Below, in pieces: positions 34,064 through 43,800 of a stretch of DNA of 54,133 nucleotides. The notes beneath the pieces are model-generated. The model was not told the origin of the DNA, did not search any database, and saw only the letters and a list, made by a program, of their open reading frames with translations. The first letter of the stretch is position 1. Every line of letters starts with the position of its first letter. A program made the translations under genes and the position numbers. Source of the DNA: Thermoguttaceae bacterium (GTDB lineage: Bacteria; Planctomycetota; Planctomycetia; Pirellulales; Thermoguttaceae); assembly GCA_017550965.1 (NCBI GenBank), contig JAFZNK010000107.1, forward strand, positions 1 to 54,133, written 5' to 3'.

Positions 34064-36490
34064 CTAGATAAACAGCGTGTTATTGCTGTTTCTGGCCAGT
34101 TCCGCGAAGGCGGCGACGCCGGCGATTTCGTCGACGTCGATCAGATCTTCTTTGGTCATGCCCATGACGCCCATGGCCATGTCGCAGGCGATGAATTTCA
34201 CGCCCGCGTCGCGCGCCGACTGAATGAGTTCCGGGAGCGTCAGGACGTTCTGCTTAGCCATAACCTGTTTCATCATCTGCGTTCCGAGCCCGAACATATT
34301 CATCTTCGAGAGACTCAGCTTATTGGCGCCCCGAGGCAGCATTTTAGCGAACATCTTAGCCATAAACGAGCGTTTTCGCGCGACGACCGCGTCTTTTCGC
34401 AAAATCGAAAGCCCCCAAAACGTGAAGAACATCCCGACGTTAACGCCCGACGCCGCCAACCCGTTCGCGAGAATCATCGCCGCTGTCGCTTTGTCAAAGT
34501 CGTTGCTGAACACAATGATCGCCGCCGACTGTTCGCCGGAACCGGCGCTCCGCTCCGCCGTCGGCGCGGGCGAGCCTTTGACGACGTCCGCCTCGATCCA
34601 GTCGGGCTTGCGCTCCAAATTGACGACGGAATTTCCGCTTGTCTGCGCCCAGTGGAACAAGTCGTTTTCAAACGTCGGGGCCGCCATAAGACGAATCGAT
34701 TCGCCGTTTTGGAGCGCGTTCATTTCGCTCTTAATCTTAACGATCGGGCCGGGACACGGAAGCGCGCGAACGTCCAGCGTCTTCTTTGGCGCGGCGGTTT
34801 GATTCGAAACGATTTTCTCAACAGGCGCGTTTGTTTGATCGATCATGGCGACACGTTTGACTTTAGGAGGATCCGGATGAAACGCTTTCCAGGTGAGCCA
34901 GCCGCCGGAGAGATTGGCGGCGCGAAACCCGTTTTGCTTTAGAATACGTTCGGCGAGATACCCTCGCAACCCGACCTGACAATGACAGACGATCAACTTG
35001 CTCTTGTCGAGCTCGCTCAGACGCGCGCGAAGTTGACCGAGAGGAATATTCAGCGCGCCGGGAATCGCGCCCAATTCGTGTTCGACCGATTCTCTAACGT
35101 CAAGGACGTCCGCGTTTTCGGGGATCGCGTCGGGATAGACGACGTCGGTTAGCCCCGACAAGACGTCTTCGGCGACGAACCCCGCGAAGTTGACGGGATC
35201 TTTCGCCGAACTGTACGGGGGCGCGTAGGCAAGCTCCAACTCGCCCAGTTCCGGCGCTTTCTTTCCGCTTCTCATCGCCTGCGCGATCGTGTCGATTCTT
35301 TTGTCGACGCCCTTTCTTCCGACAATTTGCGCGCCGTAAATCGTTCCGTCGTCGCCAAAAATCAATTTCAAATCGAGCCGCGTCGCGCCGGGATAATACG
35401 ACGCGTTCGACGACGGATGAATATAAATCTTTTTATAAGACTTCTTTAACGCGATCAGGCGTTTTTCGGTCAGGCCGACGCTCGCGGCCGTCAACGCGCC
35501 GACTTTAACGACGCTCGTTCCCAACGAGCCGGAATATCGACTCGAACGTCCGGCGATATTGTCCGCGACGATCCGGCCCTGTTTATTAGCCGGCCCCGCA
35601 AGAGGAATCGCCGTCTTGCCGCCAAAAATCGGGTCGAGAACTTCGACGGCGTCCCCCGCCGCGTAAATATCGGGGTCGGACGTCTGCAAATATTCGTTCA
35701 CGACAATATGGCCGCGATCGCCGCATTCGAGCCCCGCGTCTTGCGCCAACTTGGAATTCGGACGCACGCCGACCGAAACGACGACGAAATCCGCCGGCAG
35801 TTTCTCGCCGTTGTCCAGGTCGACAAAAAACGCGTCTCCTTCGGCATGATACGACGAAACGACGCGTCCGAACTGAAGCGCGATTCCCTGAGAAGCGAGT
35901 TCGGCGGCCAGCGGAACCGCCGTTTCCGAATCGACGGTCGGAAGGACGTGATCGCTGCGCTGAACGATCGTAACGTCCAGTCCGCGCTCGCGCAAATTCT
36001 CCGCCGCTTCAAGACCGACGAACCCCGCGCCGACGATAACGGCGCGTTTCGCGCCCGCGTTCAACTTAGTCAAAACGCGGTCCATGTCCGCGATCGTCCA
36101 AAGTTTCATGACGCGCGGATCGTCGTCGCCGGGCGTTTTCGGCGCCGTCGGAACCGCGCCCGGCGCCAACACGAGCGTGTCGTAACGCACCGCGTATTCG
36201 CGTTCGCCGTTTCGAACGAGAACGGTTTTCTCGGCGCGATTAATCGCGATCGCTTCGCTGTTCGTTCGAACGTCGACGTTCATCCACGCGCGAAACTTCT
36301 CGTTCGTCATCACGAGCAAATTCTCGCGCTCGGGAATAACGCCGCCCAAATGATAAGGCAAGCCGCAGTTGGCGTAAGAAATGAACTCGCCCTTCTCCAA
36401 CAGGACGATCTCCATATTTTCGTCAAGTCGACGAAGCCTCGCCGCCGCGCTCGCGCCCGCCGCGACTCCGCCTATAATAACCGTTTTCAT
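34064..36490 (-). CDS. CoA-disulfide reductase-like flavoprotein fused to rhodanese, TusA and DsrE modules
   Basis: The 808-aa cytoplasmic protein joins four modules. Residues 1-445 are a CoA-disulfide/persulfide reductase: FAD site GGVAAGASAAAR (7-18), redox Cys42 in SYANCGLPYHLGG, NAD site VGAGFVGLEAAENL, and second FAD motif IYAAGDA. Next is a rhodanese domain with LDVRESVEHE and Cys502 or Cys504 in CHCQVGLRG. Then comes TusA (DVRALPCPGPIVK, Cys579), and last a DsrE-like domain from about 650 (AAIIVFSNDFDKATAAMILA). Each module handles persulfide sulfur, so the chain could pass sulfane sulfur from one Cys to the next. Similar fusions are known in anaerobes. The ATG start follows the usual MKTVIIGG pattern. 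Confidence 0.93.
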   Translation of the reverse strand: MKTVIIGGVAAGASAAARLRRLDENMEIVLLEKGEFISYANCGLPYHLGGVIPERENLLVMTNEKFRAWMNVDVRTNSEAIAINRAEKTVLVRNGEREYAVRYDTLVLAPGAVPTAPKTPGDDDPRVMKLWTIADMDRVLTKLNAGAKRAVIVGAGFVGLEAAENLRERGLDVTIVQRSDHVLPTVDSETAVPLAAELASQGIALQFGRVVSSYHAEGDAFFVDLDNGEKLPADFVVVSVGVRPNSKLAQDAGLECGDRGHIVVNEYLQTSDPDIYAAGDAVEVLDPIFGGKTAIPLAGPANKQGRIVADNIAGRSSRYSGSLGTSVVKVGALTAASVGLTEKRLIALKKSYKKIYIHPSSNASYYPGATRLDLKLIFGDDGTIYGAQIVGRKGVDKRIDTIAQAMRSGKKAPELGELELAYAPPYSSAKDPVNFAGFVAEDVLSGLTDVVYPDAIPENADVLDVRESVEHELGAIPGALNIPLGQLRARLSELDKSKLIVCHCQVGLRGYLAERILKQNGFRAANLSGGWLTWKAFHPDPPKVKRVAMIDQTNAPVEKIVSNQTAAPKKTLDVRALPCPGPIVKIKSEMNALQNGESIRLMAAPTFENDLFHWAQTSGNSVVNLERKPDWIEADVVKGSPAPTAERSAGSGEQSAAIIVFSNDFDKATAAMILANGLAASGVNVGMFFTFWGLSILRKDAVVARKRSFMAKMFAKMLPRGANKLSLSKMNMFGLGTQMMKQVMAKQNVLTLPELIQSARDAGVKFIACDMAMGVMGMTKEDLIDVDEIAGVAAFAELARNSNNTLFI

Positions 36491-36539
36491 AAATTATTCC
36501 CCGTTGCCAATCGAATTTGTTTACGCAAAATCTCTGTCG

Positions 36540-39500
36540 TTATTGAATTTCCGGCATAGCGGCCAGTTTTCCTTCTCGAATGAGTTTCTGTCCCTCTTCG
36601 TTGTCGACGCCGTAAAAGATACCGTTCAAATCGATCCACGTCGCGAACGCGCGAAGCTCTTCGTCGGTCAATTCGACGTCTTCGTGTCCCTCGCGCAGAA
36701 GTTTCATCAAACGACTTCCCAGCGCTCCGTACATGCCGCCCGGCTCGGTAACCTGGATCTGATTGCGACCGCCAAATCGCGGAACAAGCGCTTCCGCCGC
36801 GTTTTTGGGATTCGTTCCCTCGCCGTAAAAATCGCGATCGTTCATGAGCGTCATATACGAGCGCGTAAACGCTTCGGACGCCTCGCCTTCGATTACGCCC
36901 GTGAGATCGAGTCCGCCGTCCGCTTGAGTCTCGTTGTGGCACGAGACGCATTTCGCGTCGAGAATCGGCTGAATATCGTGCGGATACGCGAACGGTCTGC
37001 CTCCAAACGCGCCCGGATCAAGCGTCGACGGCTCGCGTTTGGCCGCGAGCGTATGCGACGCGTCGGCGGAATACGCTTCCAGCCCGGACGCGTCCGCTCC
37101 GTCGCGCCGCTCGTGACAGCCGACGCACGAAATCTTTTCGCCCGGCTGCATGTACGTGAGCGAACGCATCGTCTGATAAGCGTTTCCGTCCCGGTCGATC
37201 GCCTGCAAATAGAACGGCGTTCGCGCGGGGACGCGGAAATACGCGCTGCCGTCTTCTTCGACGGGCGCGGTTCCGAGAATAGCGCGGCCGTTTTCTTCGC
37301 GAGCTTTGCCGATCGGCGGATTGTCCGCGTCGCGCGTCGTTTTCGGGAAGAGCTGAACGACTCGTATCTCTTTAATCGACCCGCGTTCGACCTTGTCGCC
37401 AAGCCCTTTGTAGACGTCGACGACCGACATATATCCTTCGTCCGGCGCGTTTTCGGGCAGCTGGCTCGACCATACCGGCGGGACCTCGCGCTCCATAAGG
37501 GGCGTCGCGCACACGGCGCAAATGTCGGGGTCGCGGAACACAAGCTCGCGATTGCCAAAGACGTCGAGCGTATAGATTCCCAGCGCGTCGGCGTCTTGCG
37601 GCGGATTCCATTCCCAATGGACCGGCTTGGGCGAATAGGAGACGTAGAAGTACTTTTCCGACAACGGATAAGGGGACGAATAATACTCGGGCAAATCGAG
37701 CGATTCGGCCTCGGGGAATTTGACGTTCGGCGTGATTCTCGTCAACGCCTCCTGTCCGTCGGACGCGACGGACGGATCGACGACGACGATCGAGCCGCCG
37801 GTGTTCGAGTGGTGCGCGGACGCCGTGAAGACGTATTTGCCGCTGTTAGGAATCGCGCGGACCTGGAACGAACAGTGCGGACTTGGCGTCGCGTTGCCCC
37901 ACAGCGCGGCGGGGTTCGTGCCGTCCGGACGCGTCGACCAGAGATTCTGGTGCGTCACCGCGTCGCGATCGATGTAATCCCAGCGCGCGTAAACGATCCT
38001 GCCGTCGTGAGCGACTTCCGGGAACCATTCGTTCGTGTCGTGCCACGAAAGCGTTTTGATATTCGAGCCGTCCGCGTCCATCGCGTGAAGCGTGTAGACG
38101 TGCCAGCGCTTGCCGAATCCCCACCAGAAACAACGCGCGTAACCGCGCCGACGCGTCGACGAAAACGCGATTTTGCCGTCGGGCAAAAACGTCGGGGTAA
38201 TGTCGTCAAACGAACCGTTCGTCAGTTGTTTGAGATCGGTTCCGTCGACGTTCGCCGACCAGACGTGATAGAAGCCGTCGTCGGGATCCGTAAAGAATAC
38301 CTGATACGGATCGTAAGTCTTGTTCTCCGAAAGATCGACCCACGAAAAGACGATCTTTTTGGCGTCGTACGAAAGGCGCGGCTCCAAAACGCTCCCCTGC
38401 GCCAACTTGCCGTCGAATATGTCGCGGCAGTCCAGCGACTCGCCGGGCTTGTCCAACACGAAGATTCCGCCCCCTTTTTGCGCGCGCCACCCAAAATACT
38501 GCATGACCAGGTGGTTGTAGCCGGTCGGGGCCTGTTTAACAAAAAGGAGCGGCGCTTCGCGATATAATTCGTTTGAAAAAACGATCTTGCGTTTAAGACC
38601 GCGAACGGCGGCGTAATATTTCTCCGCGTCGACCGCCGTAAAGTCGGCCGTTTCCGCAGTTTCCAGTTTCGTCAGCGCCGCGTCCAGTTCCGACGCGGTT
38701 TCGTCGTCGAGCGAATCGAACAGATCGTCGAGCAAAAGACGCGCCAACTTCAAATGCTTCAACGCGTTGGGAAGATAGGCTCCGGAGTTTTTCGGGCGAA
38801 CGCCGTCTTCGCGCAGCCATTCGTATTGAATCGTCGCGCCGAAATCTTTCGCGTAATTCTCGGGAAGAGGACGGTCGTAAGCCAGACGGTCCGGAACGCT
38901 CTCGTACGACCATAATTTGCCCTCTTCGGAATCGCGCGCGTCAAATCCCGCCGACGCGACATAAGTCTCGCCTTCGCCGTCCTGATACGCGATCGTCGGA
39001 TCGAATCGCGTCGTGTCGCAGGAAATAACGTTGTGTCGGGAAACGACGAACCGAACGACGTCGCCCTGTTCGACGCGCGTCCTTACGAAGAACATAACCC
39101 CTTTGGGGTCGCCCCCTTCGACGTAGTCCGCAAGGAGCGTCTTGTCGTTGAGCCGAATCTCGACGTCGACGCCGTCGGTGTTCGCGTCGACGTGCGCTTT
39201 AGCCGCGCGCCCCTGAACGACGACGTCGCCCGCGCGAGGCGCGATAAAAGCGCGAACCGTCGCCGAGCGTTCGCCCGGATGCTGCCAGTCGCGTCCGACG
39301 CGAAGCCACGTTTCGTCGCCGGCGAAAAACGTCGACTCGTACCAGGTTTCTCCGTCTCCGCGATAACTCATTGGGAAATATTGCGGAGAAGACGACGCCT
39401 GTTCGGAGTCGTTTTCAAGGACCCAGTCGAAAGACGGAATAGAATCGACGCGAACGACTTCTCCGGCGCGCAGAAACGAGAAAGGCGCGCACGCCAAAAG

Positions 39501-39542
39501 AAACGCCGACGCAAAACGAACCGATAAACGCGGAAGACTCAT
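36540..39542 (-). CDS. secreted dihaem protein resembling hydrazine synthase alpha subunit (copy 1)
   Basis: The 1000-aa protein has a Sec signal (FASAFLLACAPFSFLRAG). A beta-propeller-like middle follows with TolB-type blades: DGTDLKQLTNGSFDDITPTF, then LPDGKIAFSSTRR, and later ADGSNIKTLSWHDTNEWFPE. Two c-type haem sites come next, CVGCH (806-810) and CVSCH (865-869). The C-terminal LRAFATWIDLNGIFYG is shared with planctomycete cytochromes. This layout (propeller, EEDGSAYFRVPA block, two haems) is that of the HzsA-like family. In anammox bacteria HzsA makes hydrazine; homologues outside anammox have no known reaction, so that activity is not claimed. It is paralogous to the gene at 40900. 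Its ribosome site may be masked by a hairpin. Confidence 0.85.
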   Translation of the reverse strand: MSLPRLSVRFASAFLLACAPFSFLRAGEVVRVDSIPSFDWVLENDSEQASSSPQYFPMSYRGDGETWYESTFFAGDETWLRVGRDWQHPGERSATVRAFIAPRAGDVVVQGRAAKAHVDANTDGVDVEIRLNDKTLLADYVEGGDPKGVMFFVRTRVEQGDVVRFVVSRHNVISCDTTRFDPTIAYQDGEGETYVASAGFDARDSEEGKLWSYESVPDRLAYDRPLPENYAKDFGATIQYEWLREDGVRPKNSGAYLPNALKHLKLARLLLDDLFDSLDDETASELDAALTKLETAETADFTAVDAEKYYAAVRGLKRKIVFSNELYREAPLLFVKQAPTGYNHLVMQYFGWRAQKGGGIFVLDKPGESLDCRDIFDGKLAQGSVLEPRLSYDAKKIVFSWVDLSENKTYDPYQVFFTDPDDGFYHVWSANVDGTDLKQLTNGSFDDITPTFLPDGKIAFSSTRRRGYARCFWWGFGKRWHVYTLHAMDADGSNIKTLSWHDTNEWFPEVAHDGRIVYARWDYIDRDAVTHQNLWSTRPDGTNPAALWGNATPSPHCSFQVRAIPNSGKYVFTASAHHSNTGGSIVVVDPSVASDGQEALTRITPNVKFPEAESLDLPEYYSSPYPLSEKYFYVSYSPKPVHWEWNPPQDADALGIYTLDVFGNRELVFRDPDICAVCATPLMEREVPPVWSSQLPENAPDEGYMSVVDVYKGLGDKVERGSIKEIRVVQLFPKTTRDADNPPIGKAREENGRAILGTAPVEEDGSAYFRVPARTPFYLQAIDRDGNAYQTMRSLTYMQPGEKISCVGCHERRDGADASGLEAYSADASHTLAAKREPSTLDPGAFGGRPFAYPHDIQPILDAKCVSCHNETQADGGLDLTGVIEGEASEAFTRSYMTLMNDRDFYGEGTNPKNAAEALVPRFGGRNQIQVTEPGGMYGALGSRLMKLLREGHEDVELTDEELRAFATWIDLNGIFYGVDNEEGQKLIREGKLAAMPEIQ

Positions 39543-39546
39543 AACG

Positions 39547-39572
39547 CTCCCCTAACCCAATAAGCCGGGGAG
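39547..39572 (-). promoter_or_regulatory. hairpin that can mask the ribosome site of dihaem copy 1
   Basis: On the minus strand CTCCCC pairs with GGGGAG around a 14-nt loop. The second arm is the Shine-Dalgarno itself, 4 nt before the ATG at 39542. An alternative CTAAC/GTTAG pairing overlaps it. Confidence 0.35.
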
Positions 39573-39593
39573 TTAGAGGAACCCAAAGCCGCT

Positions 39594-39618
39594 CGCCCCG
39601 GCAGAGCAGCCAGGGGCG
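39594..39618 (-). terminator. hairpin after the caspase-fold gene
   Basis: CGCCCC pairs with GGGGCG around a 13-nt loop, just downstream of the stop at 39625. There is no U-tract, so termination would be weak and read-through into the dihaem gene is possible. Confidence 0.35.
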
Positions 39619-39624
39619 CGAATT

Positions 39625-40617
39625 TTAATTGCGAGAGAACAAACGGAAAATACCGTACGCGAGAACGGCGAACGCGGCGGCTCCAAAAATAACTCCGAAC
39701 GCCAACGGAAGCCAGATTTTTTCTTTGGATCGAACGACGTTCCCGTCGTCGACTTCCGACTCGACGACGTCGGAAACTTCGTCGAGTTCTTCCCGTTCTT
39801 TGGGAGCCGGCGCGACGGGCACGGAAGCCTCCTGCGCGTACGCGTCGAACTCTTCGTCCAGACGAACGCCGCGCGTCAGGGCGAAGCGAACGTCGCCGTC
39901 CCCCGCGTTGGCAAAATAAGGAAATTGCTGAGATTCCGACTCCTGCGCCGCGCGTTTGGTGTGTTGAACAGCGTAGCCGGCGACGGAGTCGAACGATCCC
40001 TGATAACGCTTGGCGGAATCGAAAATTCCTTCGATCAATTTGACGGTGAACAGCCCTTTTTGCCCTTCGACCAGATCGATTGGGCGCTCGCCCGCCGAAC
40101 ACGCGGTCAACGCCGCGAATTTATAGCCGGGCTCCGTTCGTCGCGCGTAGTTCAAAAGCGTCTTGCAATCCTGATCGTCGGCGTTTAAAACGCCTCCGTC
40201 AAGACCCGTCGGGCGGCAGTCGCAGATGAAGCAGGAATCCTTCGCGCGCAGACGAAGCGTCGCGCTCACGAGCGAACCGAGAGAAACCGTCGTGCCGCGC
40301 ACGTCCGACGCGTCGAAATTCGCCAGGCAGAATCGGCGCTTATTGTCTTGCGGCGCGATCACGCCCCGACCCCAAAAACCGACGATCAACGAATCGAGTT
40401 TCTCCACGCCGCGCGCCGTCTCAAATTGCTTTTCGACGTTCGCGCGCGTCGCGTATAATTCTCCCCTGCCGCGAGACGACAACACGACGATTTCCGAGTC
40501 GTTAAAACTCCAATACCTTTTCAATGCTCGGCTAAACGCCAACGCGTCCGCGTAACTGGAACCGCCGCCGTCTATCGACGGATCGTCGACGCATATGAGC
40601 AAGGCAAATTTCGACAT
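39625..40617 (-). CDS. membrane-anchored caspase-fold (C14) protein, likely pseudoenzyme
   Basis: The start is set at MSKFALLICVDD; the open frame extends 94 codons upstream but that part is unlike any protein. The 330-aa product follows the caspase/metacaspase p20 order: ALLICVDDP (strand 1), ALKRYWSFNDSEIVVLSSRG, LDSLIVGFWGRG, then CFICDCRPTG, and ALTACSAGERPIDLVEGQKG followed by LFTVKLIEGIF. The position of the catalytic His in SGHG is Arg84 in WGRG. The nucleophile position is kept as Cys134 in CDCR. It is therefore probably catalytically dead or altered. An acidic stalk (275-300) precedes one C-terminal membrane segment (303-326), so the domain faces the cytoplasm if tail-anchored. It lies between the two dihaem genes. 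Confidence 0.8.
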   Translation of the reverse strand: MSKFALLICVDDPSIDGGGSSYADALAFSRALKRYWSFNDSEIVVLSSRGRGELYATRANVEKQFETARGVEKLDSLIVGFWGRGVIAPQDNKRRFCLANFDASDVRGTTVSLGSLVSATLRLRAKDSCFICDCRPTGLDGGVLNADDQDCKTLLNYARRTEPGYKFAALTACSAGERPIDLVEGQKGLFTVKLIEGIFDSAKRYQGSFDSVAGYAVQHTKRAAQESESQQFPYFANAGDGDVRFALTRGVRLDEEFDAYAQEASVPVAPAPKEREELDEVSDVVESEVDDGNVVRSKEKIWLPLAFGVIFGAAAFAVLAYGIFRLFSRN

Positions 40618-40870
40618 AGTCGGGCTCGCTTTCGTGACAGGAAGCTTTTTATATAACGTTCGCGAAACGATGCGCTTCGGTAGCGTTTTGTTTCGCGTTC
40701 CGTCGCGTCTTCTCAACGACGCGGCAAAAGCGCGTCGCGTCCAAAATTTCAGGGGCGGGAAACGACCCGGCGCCGCGCGTTGCGTCAATCGACGACGGGT
40801 TGACAAAGTCCCTCTCGAGTAATTATACGGCTTCGCGCTTTTTTTGCTAGGCGTGCGCGCCAAAAGCGCG
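40618..40870. other. leader region of the caspase-fold gene
   Basis: On the minus strand a perfect TATAAT (40822-40827) could serve the caspase-fold gene, but its -35 (CTAGCA) is poor. Nothing else is supported in this stretch. Confidence 0.3.
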
Positions 40871-40896
40871 GAAAAAAACGCCGGCGCGATCGCGCC
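40871..40896 (-). terminator. terminator of dihaem copy 2
   Basis: GGCGC-GATC-GCGCC (40883-40896) is followed on the minus strand by GGCG and seven T residues (40872-40878). It starts directly after the stop codon. Confidence 0.75.
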
Positions 40897-40899
40897 CAA

Positions 40900-43800
40900 T
40901 CATTCGACCGTCGTTCCCCAGTACTCGATTTCGGTAATTCCGCTCCATTTGAGCGGGAACGACGCTTCAAGGTCGGTCAATTTGACGCTCGTAACGCGCC
41001 GCTTCTTAAACTCGAACGTCTGCGGTTCCGCCGTCGCTTTGAGCTCGATTTTTTCGCGCGACCCGTCGGAAAATTCGAGCGTCGCGCTCTTCCAGACGTC
41101 GTCGTGCGGGAAATCGGCGCGAACGTAGATCACCGCCTTGTCGATCTCGACTTCGCAGCCGAAATCGACGTTCAGCCACAGGTCGGTTCGCAAATTCGGG
41201 CCCCACGACGGGAACTTCGGGCCGTGTCCTTTGTTCTCCTTCTTGCCGTCGATCGCGTTTTTCGCGGCGAATTCGTCCAAATACGCGTACTCGCTGTTGG
41301 ACGTCGCGTGCGGATAGTTCAGGAGCGTATAAGCGTCGCCCTGAATATCGCCGGGATTCAACGCGACGTTTCGATAGACGTTCAAATTCCCTTCGCGACG
41401 CGCGACCGACGGAATATGACGGTTCGGATAGCTCTCGAAAAACGCCTTGCGATCGTCGAGACCGCCGAACGTCAGCTGCTGGAATTTGTCGAAATCGGGA
41501 ATAACGCCCGTCTTTTGCGCCTGAACGAGCATGCCGACGTTTTGCGCGACGATGCGTTCGGAATTCGCGCGTTTGGTCAGGTAATAGACGTAGTGCGCGT
41601 TTTCTTCGGGCGTCCAGTTGTTTTCTTCGGTGTAATCGCCGCAATACGGCACGAGAAGATCCATCCACATCGCAAGGAGACGAAGCGAGTCTTTGTCGAT
41701 ACGGACGTCCTTATGATTCTCGTCCTGACCGCCGACGTTTCCGTCTTTGTCGCGGAACAACTTAATCACGGGGCTTGTCGCCGCGCCTTCTTTGTACGGC
41801 GGGAGCATGGCGGGGCCTTCCTGGATGTTGATCCAGCGCGCGCGGGAGCCCGCGTTGACGCCATAGTTCGAAAGGTTCAGGTACGATTCGCTGAACGTTC
41901 GGCCCGACTTCTCGCAAATTTCCGTCCCTTTTTGCGTTACGTCCAGATTGCCGAGCAAACTGAACGGAGCTTTCTTACCGTCGTCGGTTCCGCCCGTATG
42001 ACAGCGAACGCAATGATGATCGAGTATCGGCTGAATATCGCGCGTAAAGCTGAACCCCGCGTCGTGGAACCGACCCGCGCCCGGACGAAGCTCCGGCGTC
42101 AGTTTCGCGACGCCTTTTTTGAGCGCGATCGACGTCGAGCCGTCGGCGGAAGCCGCGTTTTCGATCACGCTGCCCTTAGGCTCGTGACACCCGACGCAAC
42201 CGAACGTCTCGCCCGGCTGAAGCGTCGACCAGCTGCGCATCGTCTGCACGACGTCGCCGTTTTTATCGAGCAGTTGGAAATACACGGGCGTGAGCGCGGG
42301 AACTTCAAAATACGCCGAGCCGTCCTCTTCGACTGGAACGACTCCTAAAACATGTTTGACGTCCCACGTTCCGCCCCCGACCGCGATCGGCGTGCAAATC
42401 ATCGCGCCCCCGGCGGGTCCGCTGTTCCCGTTGGAGCGAATCCCCGCGCCTCGGAACTCGATATTGACCACGCGCAGAGCCTTAATCGTTCCGCGCTCGA
42501 TTCCTTCAAGCCCCGGCCCTTCGTATACGTCTTGAACGTAATATTCGCCCGTGTCTTTGGTTAGATCGACCTGACTCGGACGCGTCGTCGGCTTTTCGCG
42601 CTCGGCCAACACAATCGGCTGACCGCAACTGATCTCGGGGTCGTACGCCAACAGCTCGCGAGCGCCGTCGAAATCGAACCAGTAGAGTCCGAAGGGAATT
42701 TGATAGCTCCACGCTCCTCCTTCGGGGATATACGCGCATAAAAGGGTCGAATCGTCAAGAGGATAGGGATACTGGAACAGTTCGCCGACCTGGCCGTATT
42801 GATCGATTTTATCGGCGGGCGTTTCGCGAACGGGCGCGATCAGCGTCGCCCCGGTATTCTCCTGCGTCCCTTTGCTTCGATCGATTAGGATTAATTTGCC
42901 GTCCTGATTGGTATGATGTCCGGAAGCGATCGCCACGACCTGGTCGCTCCCCGGTATTCCTCGCGCGTGAAGAATCGTCGTCGGAAAATACGAGTTGTTC
43001 CCGTAGAACTCCGTCTGGCCCGTCCCGTCCGCGTTCATTTGGAAGAGCGGCTGAGGATAGATTTGGCCTCGGTCGTTGTAATCCCAACGCGTATAGACGA
43101 TTCGCCCGTCGTCGAGAAGTTTCGGATAGTTGACCGTCACCTGATCGACCGAAACGCGGCGCATGAACCGGCCCTGAATATCGCACGTGTAGAAGTTGGA
43201 GACTTCCGTCCACCAGCAGTCGGTGATTTGACCGCAACGCGTCGATCCAAATAAAATATCCCCGTTTGGAAGATAGATCGGCTCAATGTCGGCGACGCCA
43301 AGTCCGTACGTAATTTGGCGCGTCGTTCCCTTCTCCACGTCGTATTCGTAGATATGGAAATCGTCCGTCTCGTAGTGGTCGCGCATGGAAAACAGAATCT
43401 TCTTTCCGTCCCAGGAGACGTCCGGATCGCGAATCGTTCCCTGGGCCGTAGCGATAAGAACCTCGTTTTTGATTGTTCCGTCCGGTTCGAACGTCGCCAG
43501 GCAAAGCTGACCGCCGGGCTGACGGTTGCAACTGAAGTCGCGCTTCGCCTCGTCCGTCACGTCTTCGGTGTACGCGTAGTGGCTGCCGCCGATGACGTAA
43601 TGCTTCGTATAGACGATCTTCGGAGCGTATTCGACGGCGCTCGCCAGGCGACGCGCGCGACGAATCAGACACGCCGAACGGTAGAGTTCGCGCCACTTGG
43701 GAGAATCGGTCGGCTCTTTCGCGTCGACGAGCGCCGCGAACCGCTCGTTCAGAACCTCGACGCCCGCGCTTGTCGGATCGAAATTCTCGTCCGGCGAAAA

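Noticed and set aside
39625..40899. 424-aa version of the caspase-fold protein starting at 40899
   Set aside because: The first 94 codons overlap the terminator of the upstream gene, are Arg/Pro-rich and lack any motif; the fold starts exactly at MSKFALLICV.
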